64,000 nt of DNA from Streptomyces sp. NBC_01116 (GTDB lineage: Bacteria; Actinomycetota; Actinomycetes; Streptomycetales; Streptomycetaceae), in contig NZ_CP108644.1 in the NCBI RefSeq assembly GCF_041435495.1, forward strand, positions 2,914,001-2,978,000, written 5' to 3'. Made by a program: the position numbers and the translations under genes. Below, piece after piece: positions 42,820 through 50,490 of the stretch. Under the pieces are notes generated by a model that was not told the origin of the DNA, made no database searches, and worked only from the letters and a program-made list of their open reading frames with translations. Each line of letters opens with the position of its first letter. The first letter of the stretch is position 1.

Positions 42820-42911
42820 CGTCAGATCTCCTTCAGTGCTGAGAGGAAGCAGCTCACTCGTCGGCCAGTACGGCAGCACTGGCCACTCGCCATCCGTCAG
42901 ATACCAGCGTG

Positions 42912-43583
42912 CTAGGACAGAGCCTCACGGAACTTGGCCCGCGACTCAGCCGGAAGCGTCCGGTAGACGGCCCAGAGCTCTTCAGCGGCACTGAACTCGC
43001 GCTTGTCCTGGTCGATCCAGCGCAGGAGCAGGCCGCGCTCCAGTGATCCGAGGCGGCCGGCGCGGCCCAGAATCGCACTCAGATCGGCTGCCTGCCCACG
43101 GCCACCGACACGGCACCGCTTGCATTCCGCGACCAGCTCGACCTGCTCGCCGCCGGCCATCTGCTTCACCACCCGCCGGGCGATGTCCAGCTGTGCGGAC
43201 TCGTAGCTGCCGGCGTACACCTCTCCGGGAGCGATTCCGCAGGAACGGCACAGGTGTCCGTCACGCGCCAGGACATCCCGGCGCTGCGTCTGTGTGACGG
43301 CGGTCCCGGACTTCGCAGCCTTGCCAGGTTCCCAGACCGGCAGCCCCGGCTTCACGAAGCGCTGCTCGTGCTGCCCGAGTCCCGCGTCCTCACGGTTGGT
43401 GTCGATCTGCCAGCCGTGGTCGCGAAGGTCGCGCACCCGCCGGTCGGCCTGGCTCACCCCCGGAAAGGCGCCCTTTACATCTTCCTTCGTGAAGACGTTG
43501 CCCTCGCCTACGACGGTGACCAGCCACAGGGCGGCACGCTTCATGGTGCCGTACTTGGTATCCGTCCACGACGGCAGAGTCAT
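42912..43583 (-). CDS. HNH-family protein with degenerate catalytic site
   Basis: 223 residues. ATG at 43583 has GGAG 6 nt upstream. It is clearly paralogous to the HNH nuclease at 38609-39316: the shared N-terminal domain is VVGEGNVFTKEDVKGAFPG, QADRRVRDLRDHGWQIDTN and KPGLPVWEPG. The first zinc pair (Cys112-x2-Cys115) and second pair (Cys154-x2-Cys157) are kept. The catalytic His is replaced by Arg136 (LDIARRVV against LTLGHVNP) and the Asn after the last Cys is Arg158. It probably binds DNA or its paralogue without cutting. It is the first gene of the leftward module, so it may be a specificity or regulatory subunit. Confidence 0.88.
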   Translation of the reverse strand: MTLPSWTDTKYGTMKRAALWLVTVVGEGNVFTKEDVKGAFPGVSQADRRVRDLRDHGWQIDTNREDAGLGQHEQRFVKPGLPVWEPGKAAKSGTAVTQTQRRDVLARDGHLCRSCGIAPGEVYAGSYESAQLDIARRVVKQMAGGEQVELVAECKRCRVGGRGQAADLSAILGRAGRLGSLERGLLLRWIDQDKREFSAAEELWAVYRTLPAESRAKFREALS

Positions 43584-43658
43584 CAGGGTCTCCTCGCTTC
43601 AGACTTCAGGTGCTTCGACAGACATCAAGTCCCGAGCGGCTGTCCGCGAGGGTCCTCG

Positions 43659-43690
43659 TGAGGAACACCTTTGCCGTTGCGGGTTCCTCA
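43659..43690. promoter_or_regulatory. Inverted repeat in the divergent promoter region of the island
   Basis: TGAGGAAC (43659-43666) and GTTCCTCA (43683-43690), 16 nt apart, centre-to-centre about 24 bp. They lie between the leftward HNH-family gene (start 43583) and the rightward XRE gene (start 43819). The geometry suits an XRE dimer or tetramer operator. Confidence 0.45.
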
Positions 43691-43818
43691 ACACCAGCCC
43701 TGACGAGGTTTCGAGGGCGGACGGAAAACCTGTACCGCTTCCCCGGCCACGCCGTGACACGGAGAATCACCCTGACCTGTACGGGTAGTGGCCGGGCCGC
43801 ACTCTTGAGGAGCAGAGA

Positions 43819-44634
43819 TTGCCGAAGAGATCCCACCGGTGGAAAGAGCTGCGCAGCTCGGTTCCCCCCGCTCAAAGGGCTTTCGTTCTGAGGCTGCGCG
43901 AGCTGCGGGAAGTCAGCGACCGGACTCAGGCGCAGATCGCCGAGGATGTGTACCTGGCTCCGACATCGCTCTCGAACCACTTCAACGGCGGCCGGATTCC
44001 CGAAGCCGAGCACGTCAAGAAGCTCTACAAGATTCTTCGCGACGAGGCGGCCACGTCATCAAGGCCTATGCCCTGCTCGTTGCACTCGCTGCTGGAGCTC
44101 CGCGACAAAGCGCTGGTGAAGCACTGTGACTGCTGCCCTGCCGGTTCGCCCGAAGCCCGTGTCAGCTCCTCTGAGCCACCGCCCATGGTGGCAGGTTCGC
44201 CGGCCGCCAAGTCCGTCCGCCGCCGACCGCGCCGACCTCGCGTCCGGATGTCGACTCCGCGCCACAGCATTCCGCGGGCTCCGGCACAAGCGAAGGTGCC
44301 GGTCCCCCTGCAAGAGGGGGACCGGCACCTCACCACACCTGCTGATGCCGCCTGGCCTGAGATCAGGACGCTCGCCGACAACCTCTCCGCCGGCCGGTCG
44401 AGAGACGCCGACATCATGATGTGGAGCGCCGCGACCACGCTTCCTGCCCGTGATGTCCAGATTTTTGTCGCCCGATGCCGAGCGGTCGGCCTGGAGGAAG
44501 CAGCAGATCAAGTGATCACGAACGCAGCCCGTCGCGACGCACAGGCGGTACTCAACATCGCGTCCGCACTCCACGACAGCGAGCAGTACGCAGACGTCGG
44601 CCTTCTGCTCGCCGCGGCGGCTCAGGAGGAATGA
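43819..44634 (+). CDS. XRE-family regulator with helical C-terminus
   Basis: 271 residues. TTG at 43819 has GAGGAG 6 nt upstream; no ATG fits. The N-terminal helix-turn-helix is FVLRLRELREVSDRTQAQIAEDVYLAPTSLSNHFNGGRIPEAEHVKKLYKIL. An Arg/Pro-rich linker (SVRRRPRRPRVRMSTPRHSI) precedes KVPVPLQEGDRH. The C-terminal ~85 residues form paired helices (ADIMMWSAATTLPARDVQIFVARCRAVGLEEAADQVI). Streptomyces regulators often combine these parts. It is divergent from the leftward defence module and could be its controller. A perfect 15-bp hairpin lies inside its coding sequence. Confidence 0.85.
   Translation: MPKRSHRWKELRSSVPPAQRAFVLRLRELREVSDRTQAQIAEDVYLAPTSLSNHFNGGRIPEAEHVKKLYKILRDEAATSSRPMPCSLHSLLELRDKALVKHCDCCPAGSPEARVSSSEPPPMVAGSPAAKSVRRRPRRPRVRMSTPRHSIPRAPAQAKVPVPLQEGDRHLTTPADAAWPEIRTLADNLSAGRSRDADIMMWSAATTLPARDVQIFVARCRAVGLEEAADQVITNAARRDAQAVLNIASALHDSEQYADVGLLLAAAAQEE
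44295..44329 (+). other. Perfect 15-bp hairpin inside the XRE gene
   Basis: GGTGCCGGTCCCCCT, loop GCAAG, AGGGGGACCGGCACC. It codes for the conserved VPVPLQEGDRH segment, so it may arise from coding constraint. Its strength and symmetry match terminators, so attenuation of the transcript is conceivable. Confidence 0.5.
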
Positions 44635-44652
44635 ACGTAACGTGCCGTCACC

Positions 44653-45273
44653 TCAGGCCGCCTCGGCTTCGTAGTGCATCTGAGCGCGGCCAAGGGCACC
44701 GTACGGGTCTCCTCCCTGGGCAGCAAGCCAATGGAGCAGGTCAGCAATGACGTCGGTAACCGTGTCGTCAAGCGCGGCAAGGTCGAGACTCTGCGTACTG
44801 CCGTGCTGGCCGTACGCCGAGAGCACCGCGGCCACACGCCCCGTGCGACCCTCACACCCTGCTGGTTTCAAGGAGAGCTCACACCAGATGGCCTTCCCGG
44901 TTGCCGTGCGCGCTGCCCCCCAGTCGTGCGCCATCGCGGCGATGAGGTGCAGACCTCTGCCGCACTCATCACTGTCCGCGCAGGTCTCAGTCAAAGGCGC
45001 CGGCAGGGCATGGCTCCGGTCATGGACCTCCAGCCGGACGCGTCCATCCCTCAGTTCAAGAACGAGCGAGGCGGCGACGTCCCGGCCGACATGCTTGATG
45101 ACGTTGGTTCCAAGCTCGGTAGCGACGAGTTCGGCCTCCGCCGTGACCGCTGACGCATCCCACGAGCCGAGCTGAGATCTCACCGCCCGGCGCAGCTCGG
45201 ACAGCTGGGCCGGCGCCGCGTTGAACGGCACCACATACCGAGGACACGCTTCCTCGCTCTCGTGGTGGCACAT
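44653..45273 (-). CDS. Anti-sigma/WhiJ-type ATP-binding regulatory protein
   Basis: 206 residues. ATG at 45273 has GGGGAG 7 nt upstream; the frame is open to 45312. A HATPase_c fold of the SpoIIAB/RsbW-like kind is shown by N-box AELVATELGTNVIKHV, LEVHDRSHALPAP and G-box DECGRGLHLIAAMAHDWG, followed by TGKAIWCELSL. A 65-residue C-terminal extension (VLSAYGQHGSTQSLDLAALDDTVTD) is longer than usual. In Streptomyces such ATPases often neighbour HTH/DUF397 pairs (the whiJ-type arrangement), as here, divergent from the DUF5753 regulator. A link to development or sigma control is an inference. Confidence 0.85.
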   Translation of the reverse strand: MCHHESEEACPRYVVPFNAAPAQLSELRRAVRSQLGSWDASAVTAEAELVATELGTNVIKHVGRDVAASLVLELRDGRVRLEVHDRSHALPAPLTETCADSDECGRGLHLIAAMAHDWGAARTATGKAIWCELSLKPAGCEGRTGRVAAVLSAYGQHGSTQSLDLAALDDTVTDVIADLLHWLAAQGGDPYGALGRAQMHYEAEAA

Positions 45274-45486
45274 GCCGTCTCTCCCCTCACGCCATAGCGG
45301 AGCTGCGCCCACCGCATTCGAACGGCGACGCTGCGTAGTGTTCCGATGGAGAGTATGCCAGCGAGAAGTCTCACCATGTAACTTCTCACGGACCTCGATC
45401 GAGTGAATGACCCGTGCCTAACCCCGGGCGGCTTTAGCCTTGTTGCACGCCCAGCCCGAGGTTTGCAGCAAGGGAAAGAGCCTTCG

Positions 45487-46335
45487 ATGCCCGTCAGAAC
45501 GACCACCACGCGTCGCCGTCAGCTCGGCGCGATGATGCGGAAGCTGCGAGCAAGCAGAGGCTTGACCCTTGAGGAAGCTGGCCGGCTGGTAGGTGTATCG
45601 AAGGCCACCGTCAGCCGGTACGAGACTCAGGAAGGCCCAGTGAAGTGGCCCATCGTCGACGCCCTGTGCCGGCAGTACGACGCGTCGGAAGCTGAGCGCT
45701 GCGCGGTCGTAGCTCTCGCCAAGGACGCGAAACGGCAGGGCTGGTGGGGTCCGTTCAGCGAATCGATCCCCGCCGACATGAACCTCCTCCTCACACTGGA
45801 AGACGAGGCGGCGCGCGAGGACCACTTTTCCTGCATGTACGTACCCGGCCTCTTGCAGACGCGGGGGTACAGCACCGCGATTCAGCAGGCCAATGAGATG
45901 CGCTTGGCGACTACGGAGGTCGAACGGCTCGTCGATATCCGCATGAAGCGCCAGGAGATCCTCGCCCGCGAACGGCCTCCGCACCTGTGGGCCATCCTGG
46001 ACGAGTCAGTCATCCGACGTGTGGTCGGGTCGCCCGCGATCATGCGAGAGCAGCTCGGTCACCTCCTCAGGGCGAACGAGTCCCCGGGCGTTACCCTCCA
46101 GGTCCTCCCGTTCTCCAAGGGAGCGCATGCGGCGGCTTTGGGCAGCTTCGTCATCCTGGGAGGAGCGGAACCGTCGCTCGATGTCGTCTACGTAGATCTC
46201 CATGTCGGCTCTGTGTTCATGGAGAAGGAGCACGAACTGGACCGGTACCGGCTCGCGTTCGACTATCTGCGCGCGCAGGCGCTGGACATGGCGGCGTCAT
46301 CAGCTGTGATCGAACGCGTCTGCAAGGAGATCTGA
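45487..46335 (+). CDS. Helix-turn-helix regulator with DUF5753 (Scr1/WhiJ type)
   Basis: 282 residues, ATG at 45487; the open frame to 45403 has no better start. The XRE domain is RRRQLGAMMRKLRASRGLTLEEAGRLVGVSKATVSRYETQEGPVKW. The DUF5753 domain then runs from WWGPFSESIPADMNLLLTLEDEA through YVPGLLQTRGYSTAIQQA and GHLLRANESPGVTLQVLPF. These proteins pair with small DUF397 proteins, here 3 nt downstream. They work as regulator/antagonist modules in Streptomyces development and antibiotic control. Confidence 0.95.
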   Translation: MPVRTTTTRRRQLGAMMRKLRASRGLTLEEAGRLVGVSKATVSRYETQEGPVKWPIVDALCRQYDASEAERCAVVALAKDAKRQGWWGPFSESIPADMNLLLTLEDEAAREDHFSCMYVPGLLQTRGYSTAIQQANEMRLATTEVERLVDIRMKRQEILARERPPHLWAILDESVIRRVVGSPAIMREQLGHLLRANESPGVTLQVLPFSKGAHAAALGSFVILGGAEPSLDVVYVDLHVGSVFMEKEHELDRYRLAFDYLRAQALDMAASSAVIERVCKEI

Positions 46336-46338
46336 AGA

Positions 46339-46548
46339 ATGCCTTCCACCTCGTCCAGCGATGCCCAGAGCTGGTTCAAGTCCTCACACAGCGGCGGCAA
46401 CACCACTGAATGCGTAGAGGCCGCGCGCCTTGGCGAAGCGACGGCTATACGCGACTCGAAAGCCGTGGAAGAGGGCTCTCTGCTCTTCCGGCCGACTTCG
46501 TGGGTTTCCTTCGTATCGGCCCTTCAGGATGGACGCCTTGAGGCATGA
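46339..46548 (+). CDS. DUF397 small protein
   Basis: 69 residues, ATG 3 nt after the DUF5753 gene. It has the canonical DUF397 pattern: SWFKSSHSGGNTTECVEAA, IRDSK, LLFRPTSWVSFVSAL. It is the partner of the upstream regulator; such proteins are proposed to bind or counteract it. Confidence 0.95.
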   Translation: MPSTSSSDAQSWFKSSHSGGNTTECVEAARLGEATAIRDSKAVEEGSLLFRPTSWVSFVSALQDGRLEA

Positions 46549-46646
46549 ACCGCTCTTGATCACGCCGTGAGGGCTGATCTGCCATCCCAGCGGATGCCCT
46601 TCAGGCCGCGACGCGGGCGCGTCCCTTACAGCTGCCCCTTCTGCCC

Positions 46647-47351
46647 TTACTCGCCGTCCCTCAACTTCACCGCGAACTCTTCGTAGGGCATCGCGTGATG
46701 CCATGCCGCATCACGGATGACGGAGTACCGGACGACTTCGGCCGGCTCAGTGATCAACTCGACGTCCACGAGCTGGTCATCGCCGTCGAAGCGGAGCTTC
46801 GCGGCAAGCCGGCTGTCGAAGACCCAGAAGTCCTCGGCCGGGATTCGGAGACGATCGGCATCCACTCGCCATACGTTCCGGATGTCTTCCCCCAGGCCCC
46901 TGTTCCGCTTCGCGTTGTTCAGGAGGTAAAGCTGCCCTGTGGTCGGCGGTTGATCAACGATCCGCACCCGTTCGACACGCTTGCCCTGCGCGGTCTGGGA
47001 ACGGATCAGCTCGCAGTACGGATCCTCCACGGACCAGTCGACACTGCCGGTCTCGACGAACTGGCGGTAGGTGTCGGTGACTTCGTCACTGGCGAAGCGC
47101 CGCCGGGTCTCCAGCCGCCAGGCCGAGTGGCTGAACGTACGGAACAGCCCCTCGAACTCATCCAGTCCGATGATCCGCGCCTGACGGGTCGCGCCCTTCG
47201 GCATCCAGTCGGCCAACAGTTCGCGCGGCACGGCCACCGCCACCTCGCCCTCCGACACGTGCTGCAACTGCGCGATGTCGCCGGTATCAGTCAACGGCCG
47301 TCCGTGAACGATGACCTCGCCGCTTTCCACGTCCTCATGAACCGAGGGCAT
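46647..47351 (-). CDS. DUF6879-family protein
   Basis: 234 residues from ATG at 47351, with GGAAG just upstream; TTG at 47375 would add eight residues. The C-terminal ~170 residues match the DUF6879 pattern seen beside DUF397 and HTH genes in Streptomyces: EFEGLFRTFSHSAWRLETRRRFASDE, RVRIVDQPPTTGQLYLLNNAKRN and EDFWVFDSRLAAKLRFDGDDQLVD. The function is unknown. It may be an effector or antagonist of the neighbouring regulators. The first 60 residues are variable. Confidence 0.8.
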   Translation of the reverse strand: MPSVHEDVESGEVIVHGRPLTDTGDIAQLQHVSEGEVAVAVPRELLADWMPKGATRQARIIGLDEFEGLFRTFSHSAWRLETRRRFASDEVTDTYRQFVETGSVDWSVEDPYCELIRSQTAQGKRVERVRIVDQPPTTGQLYLLNNAKRNRGLGEDIRNVWRVDADRLRIPAEDFWVFDSRLAAKLRFDGDDQLVDVELITEPAEVVRYSVIRDAAWHHAMPYEEFAVKLRDGE

Positions 47352-47492
47352 CTGTACTTCCACTTCCTGTTCCAATGAGCCGTACCTGCCATGCCGTCAT
47401 GCGGAGCCCTTCGCTTCGAGGGGTATTCCTCCCGCTGCTCCAAGGCGCCCGCCGACCCGCATACCGAGCTGCACCCGCAGTTGGCAGGAGAT

Positions 47493-48860
47493 CTATCCCT
47501 TCATCCCCGCCACCTGTCGCGACCGCTCCTGGAGCTCGCGTGCGGCCCTGATCTTGCCGTACGGCGCGATGCGCTTGCGCATGGTCGTGAAGTGCTCGTC
47601 GCCGCGTGCCGACGAGAGCCCCACGTAGTCGTCGAGGAAGGAGCCCCACGTGGTGCAGGCCTCCTCAATGTGGCCGAACTCGAACTGCCGTTGAGCCATG
47701 ACCGCGTTGGCGTGGAGTCGCCCCTGCCTCTCCTGCTTGGGCTGCACGCGGAGTGAGGTCTTCAGTGCTGCGATGGAGCCCGGCAGATCACGTGTCTCGT
47801 ACAGAACGTGGGCCACGTGGAACTGGTAGGCGGCCTGGTCGTAGCCACCGATCGACTCCCGCCTGGAATCGGCCTGGGAGAGCGCGGACTCCGCCTCGCG
47901 CAGCCTCTCAAAGGCAGCGCGGCGGTCTCCGACCATCGAGGAGGCGTGCGCCTGCTGTCCGCGGAGGAAGGCCACCAAGCGAGGCCCTGCATCCGGTGCC
48001 GCCTCAGCTGCTGAGTCGGCGAGCTCCAATGCCTTCTGTCCGTACCGCAGATGAGATGCCTGGAGGCTCATGCCGCGCAAGGTACGGCAGTACGTCACGT
48101 GGTCGGATGCTTCCTGCGCGAGGCGCAACGCCTTCACGTAATACTGCTGGCCGAGACCGTGGGCCCGCTCGTACATGGCCATCCAGCCGGTGAGGTAGGT
48201 CAGGTCGGACGCGGCAGAGAGCATGTCGCGTCGAACCGGTCCGGTAGCGGAAGCGTGCAGGTACGGCGCGACGGTGTTGACGAGAAAGGCGGCAGCCATC
48301 GGACGAGCGTGTCCGGCGCCGAGCTCGTCGAGAATCTCCGCGATCCGGTCCGTCATCGTGCGGACGGTCGCCACCTCTGCCGCACCGATTCGCCCAGTCG
48401 GCCGCACCGTGCGCTTCCGTTCCTCGGCACTGGCCTCACCTGCAAAAAGAGGGACGGCAAGGGCAGCCGAGTACAGGCTTGCTGCGAGAACGCCGCGCCG
48501 TGAGGGGTCCATGTCAGCCCTTCCGAGATCCAAGAGGGAATCAGCGGTGCTTTCGGAGCCCGCTGACTGGTCCTTCGGTGAGCGGAGTCCTGCTTCGGCA
48601 TAGGTCACCGGACGGCCGAGCTTCCGTTCGAGCACTTCGACGATCACTGGCCGGACCTGCGCTCGCGGCTGGGTCCCGCTCAGCCAGTGCGAAACGGCGG
48701 ACTGGTCGTACTTCAGCGCCAGGCCCGCTTCTCCGGCCGTGCGATTCACGGCGTTCGCAAGCTGCGTCCGGGACCATCCAGCCTGTTCAAGGAGGTTCTC
48801 AATGCCTGAGTTGCGGTCGCTCCTAGGTGCCACGGGCACACCAACTCCCCGGAAATTCAT
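47493..48860 (-). CDS. HTH regulator with TPR-type C-terminus
   Basis: 455 residues from ATG at 48860. The N-terminal HTH is GIENLLEQAGWSRTQLANAVNRTAG and DQSAVSHWLSGTQPRAQVRPVIVEVLERKLGRPV. A Tat-like or hydrophobic stretch follows (RRGVLAASLYSAALAVPLFAGEASA). After it comes a TPR array (AMYERAHGLGQQYYVKALRLAQEASDHVTYCRTLRGMSLQA and further helices to residue ~440). Streptomyces has many such regulators; the TPR part probably senses a peptide or protein. It is oriented away from the DUF6415 gene. Confidence 0.88.
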   Translation of the reverse strand: MNFRGVGVPVAPRSDRNSGIENLLEQAGWSRTQLANAVNRTAGEAGLALKYDQSAVSHWLSGTQPRAQVRPVIVEVLERKLGRPVTYAEAGLRSPKDQSAGSESTADSLLDLGRADMDPSRRGVLAASLYSAALAVPLFAGEASAEERKRTVRPTGRIGAAEVATVRTMTDRIAEILDELGAGHARPMAAAFLVNTVAPYLHASATGPVRRDMLSAASDLTYLTGWMAMYERAHGLGQQYYVKALRLAQEASDHVTYCRTLRGMSLQASHLRYGQKALELADSAAEAAPDAGPRLVAFLRGQQAHASSMVGDRRAAFERLREAESALSQADSRRESIGGYDQAAYQFHVAHVLYETRDLPGSIAALKTSLRVQPKQERQGRLHANAVMAQRQFEFGHIEEACTTWGSFLDDYVGLSSARGDEHFTTMRKRIAPYGKIRAARELQERSRQVAGMKG

Positions 48861-48964
48861 GGCTTTCACGGTTACGCCTGTCTCCAACGGTACCGGGATG
48901 AGCACGGGGCGCAGTTATCTCTACACAGAACGCGATCAAAAGCGGCCATGAGCGGAGAAGCCCA

Positions 48965-49408
48965 GTGACCGACGTGATGAAGACATGCAGCGCCACAGGC
49001 GCGGGCCGCCCCAGGGAGGTAGTGGCAGGTGAGGAGGCGGACACGGAGCACGAAGTGCGGCGCGTACTCGCCTTCCGGCTCGGTACGACCACCCGCGCGG
49101 AACTCGACGACGCGGCAGTTTCCCTGCGGGGCAGGGCGGTAGCGCTCGCCGGCGCTCTCTCAGCCGGGGCGCGAGGCATGAGCGGGCCTGACCGTGGCTA
49201 CCTCCTGGAGGTCACCCACCTCCTCGACAACCCTCCGGCTCCGGGAGCCCTGTCGCATGAGATCCACTGCCACGTCCGAGCACTGGCCCGGGTCCTCCGG
49301 AAACTCGCTGCGATGAACATCGTCGACGACACAGGAGGGGCAATCTCGTCCCGACCGCCCCTTCCTGTACGGCCGGTTCCGGGGCGAGGACAAGGCGCGG
49401 GGCGGTGA
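48965..49408 (+). CDS. DUF6415-like small protein
   Basis: 147 residues. GTG at 48965 has GGAGAAG 5-7 nt upstream. It is helical, with RGRAVALAGALSAGARGMSG, DRGYLLEVTHLLDNPPAPGALSHEIHCHVRALARVLRKLA. The family is common in Streptomyces next to HTH/DUF397 loci, and its role is unknown. Its TGA overlaps the start of a 29-residue membrane peptide. Confidence 0.75.
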   Translation: MTDVMKTCSATGAGRPREVVAGEEADTEHEVRRVLAFRLGTTTRAELDDAAVSLRGRAVALAGALSAGARGMSGPDRGYLLEVTHLLDNPPAPGALSHEIHCHVRALARVLRKLAAMNIVDDTGGAISSRPPLPVRPVPGRGQGAGR

Positions 49409-49494
49409 GCGAGCGGGCCCGGCAGATCGCCTACGTCGTCTGCCTTGCAGCCATCGGCTCGTCGATCATCGCGGCAGTGTGGTCAGGCCGGTAG
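49405..49494 (+). CDS. 29-residue single-pass membrane peptide, coupled
   Basis: GTG at 49405 overlaps the upstream TGA (GTGA). The product is MSERARQIAYVVCLAAIGSS followed by IIAAVWSGR: a short charged N-terminus, one hydrophobic helix and a basic end. Size, topology and coupling suggest a real small protein that ORF callers would miss. The function is unknown. Confidence 0.6.
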   Translation: MSERARQIAYVVCLAAIGSSIIAAVWSGR

Positions 49495-49666
49495 CCAGAG
49501 CACCGCGCACCCCCTGCCCCTCACCGCAGCCTTGAACTGCACACGCCACCACGCCCACAGACTCCCGCCCGGCTGTCTCCGTGGACGGTCGGCAGCCGGG
49601 CGGGGCCGCGAGCACGACGGTGCGGAGACCGGATCTCCGCGACATCAGCACCGAAGGGACTCTCCC

Positions 49667-49909
49667 ATGAACGGAAATCTCTATGCCCTGTCGGCCCCCG
49701 CAGCCGACGCCTTCGCCACCTACTGCGGCGGCAACGCCGGCGGCTCCAACGAGACCTGCGTGAGCCTCGCCGCGATCCCCGGCGCGGAGGCATCCTTCGT
49801 CCTCCGTGACAGCAAGCCCGAGGGCGCGGGCAAGGAGCTGCGCTTCACCGGGGCGGAGCTCGACGACTTCGTCGCCGGGTGGGTCAGGACGAGGGGCCTG
49901 ACGCTCTAA
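49667..49909 (+). CDS. DUF397-like small protein with duplicated Cys
   Basis: 80 residues. ATG at 49667 has AAGGGA 7 nt upstream; an upstream frame to 49445 lacks a ribosome-binding site. The second half matches DUF397 (NETCVSLAAIPGAEASFVLRDSKPEG, LRFTGAELDDFVAGW). The first half (MNGNLYALSAPAADAFATYCGGNAGGS) lacks the usual W-x-KSSYS start. It heads a rightward set with a His/Trp-rich protein and a JmjC oxygenase, 90 bp upstream of the former. Confidence 0.85.
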   Translation: MNGNLYALSAPAADAFATYCGGNAGGSNETCVSLAAIPGAEASFVLRDSKPEGAGKELRFTGAELDDFVAGWVRTRGLTL

Positions 49910-49999
49910 CCTGGCCCCCTTCCTGAGCACGAAGCACTACACAGTGGGCCGGACCGGACAGGCTCCGGGCCGGCCCGTCTCCCCTAGCGAAGGGCGCAG

Positions 50000-50449
50000 A
50001 TGACCTGGTCAGGGCACTGGCACGGATACGGTCCGTGGACCGGCAGCAGGGACGCGTACGGCCAGGAGGCGCTACGCCGTCCGGGTGGGGAACTGAACTC
50101 CGAGCAGACTCGCGCCTTCGTCGCCTCGGCGCTGCCGCCCCTCATGACCGGGCATTGGCTCATGCGGCAGGACCAGACGGCTACGGACCGCACCTGGACC
50201 TGTGCGGTGGCCGCCGCCACGTGGCTGAAGAGCACGTACGAGGCGAATCCTCCTGCCGAGAGGGACGACGGCGGCCGTGCCTACGTCACCCTCGAAGACA
50301 AGATCGCGCACGCGATGGACTCCCTTCCCCGAGGAGTCGACGTCTGCTGGGTGCACTACACCAAGTCCCAGAGCCTGATCTCCTTCTCGGTGGTGTGCTG
50401 CCTCAACCACCACCATCCCGGTCTCCCCTGCCCCCTCCCGCCCGCCTGA
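50000..50449 (+). CDS. Unknown protein with His/Trp/Gly-rich N-terminus
   Basis: 149 residues. ATG at 50000 has AAGGG 5 nt upstream. The first 15 residues are MTWSGHWHGYGPWTG, unusually dense in Trp, His, Gly and Tyr. The body is a soluble alpha/beta domain (LNSEQTRAFVASALPPLMTGHWLMRQDQTATDRTWTCAVAAATWLKS, KIAHAMDSLPRGVDVCWVHYT). The C-terminus is SFSVVCCLNHHHPGLPCP. I recall proteins with this N-terminus as conserved hypotheticals of Streptomyces. It lies between a DUF397-like protein and a JmjC oxygenase, so it is a candidate hydroxylation substrate. Confidence 0.8.
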   Translation: MTWSGHWHGYGPWTGSRDAYGQEALRRPGGELNSEQTRAFVASALPPLMTGHWLMRQDQTATDRTWTCAVAAATWLKSTYEANPPAERDDGGRAYVTLEDKIAHAMDSLPRGVDVCWVHYTKSQSLISFSVVCCLNHHHPGLPCPLPPA

Positions 50450-50490
50450 CCTCCGTACCCCTTCGGCGACGTGAAGCGAGGAAGCCATCC

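Noticed and set aside
32211..43583. Island as a classical type II restriction-modification system
   Set aside because: No single restriction enzyme with a cognate site is obvious. The MORC, Z1, ParB and SNF2 components exceed a type II system.
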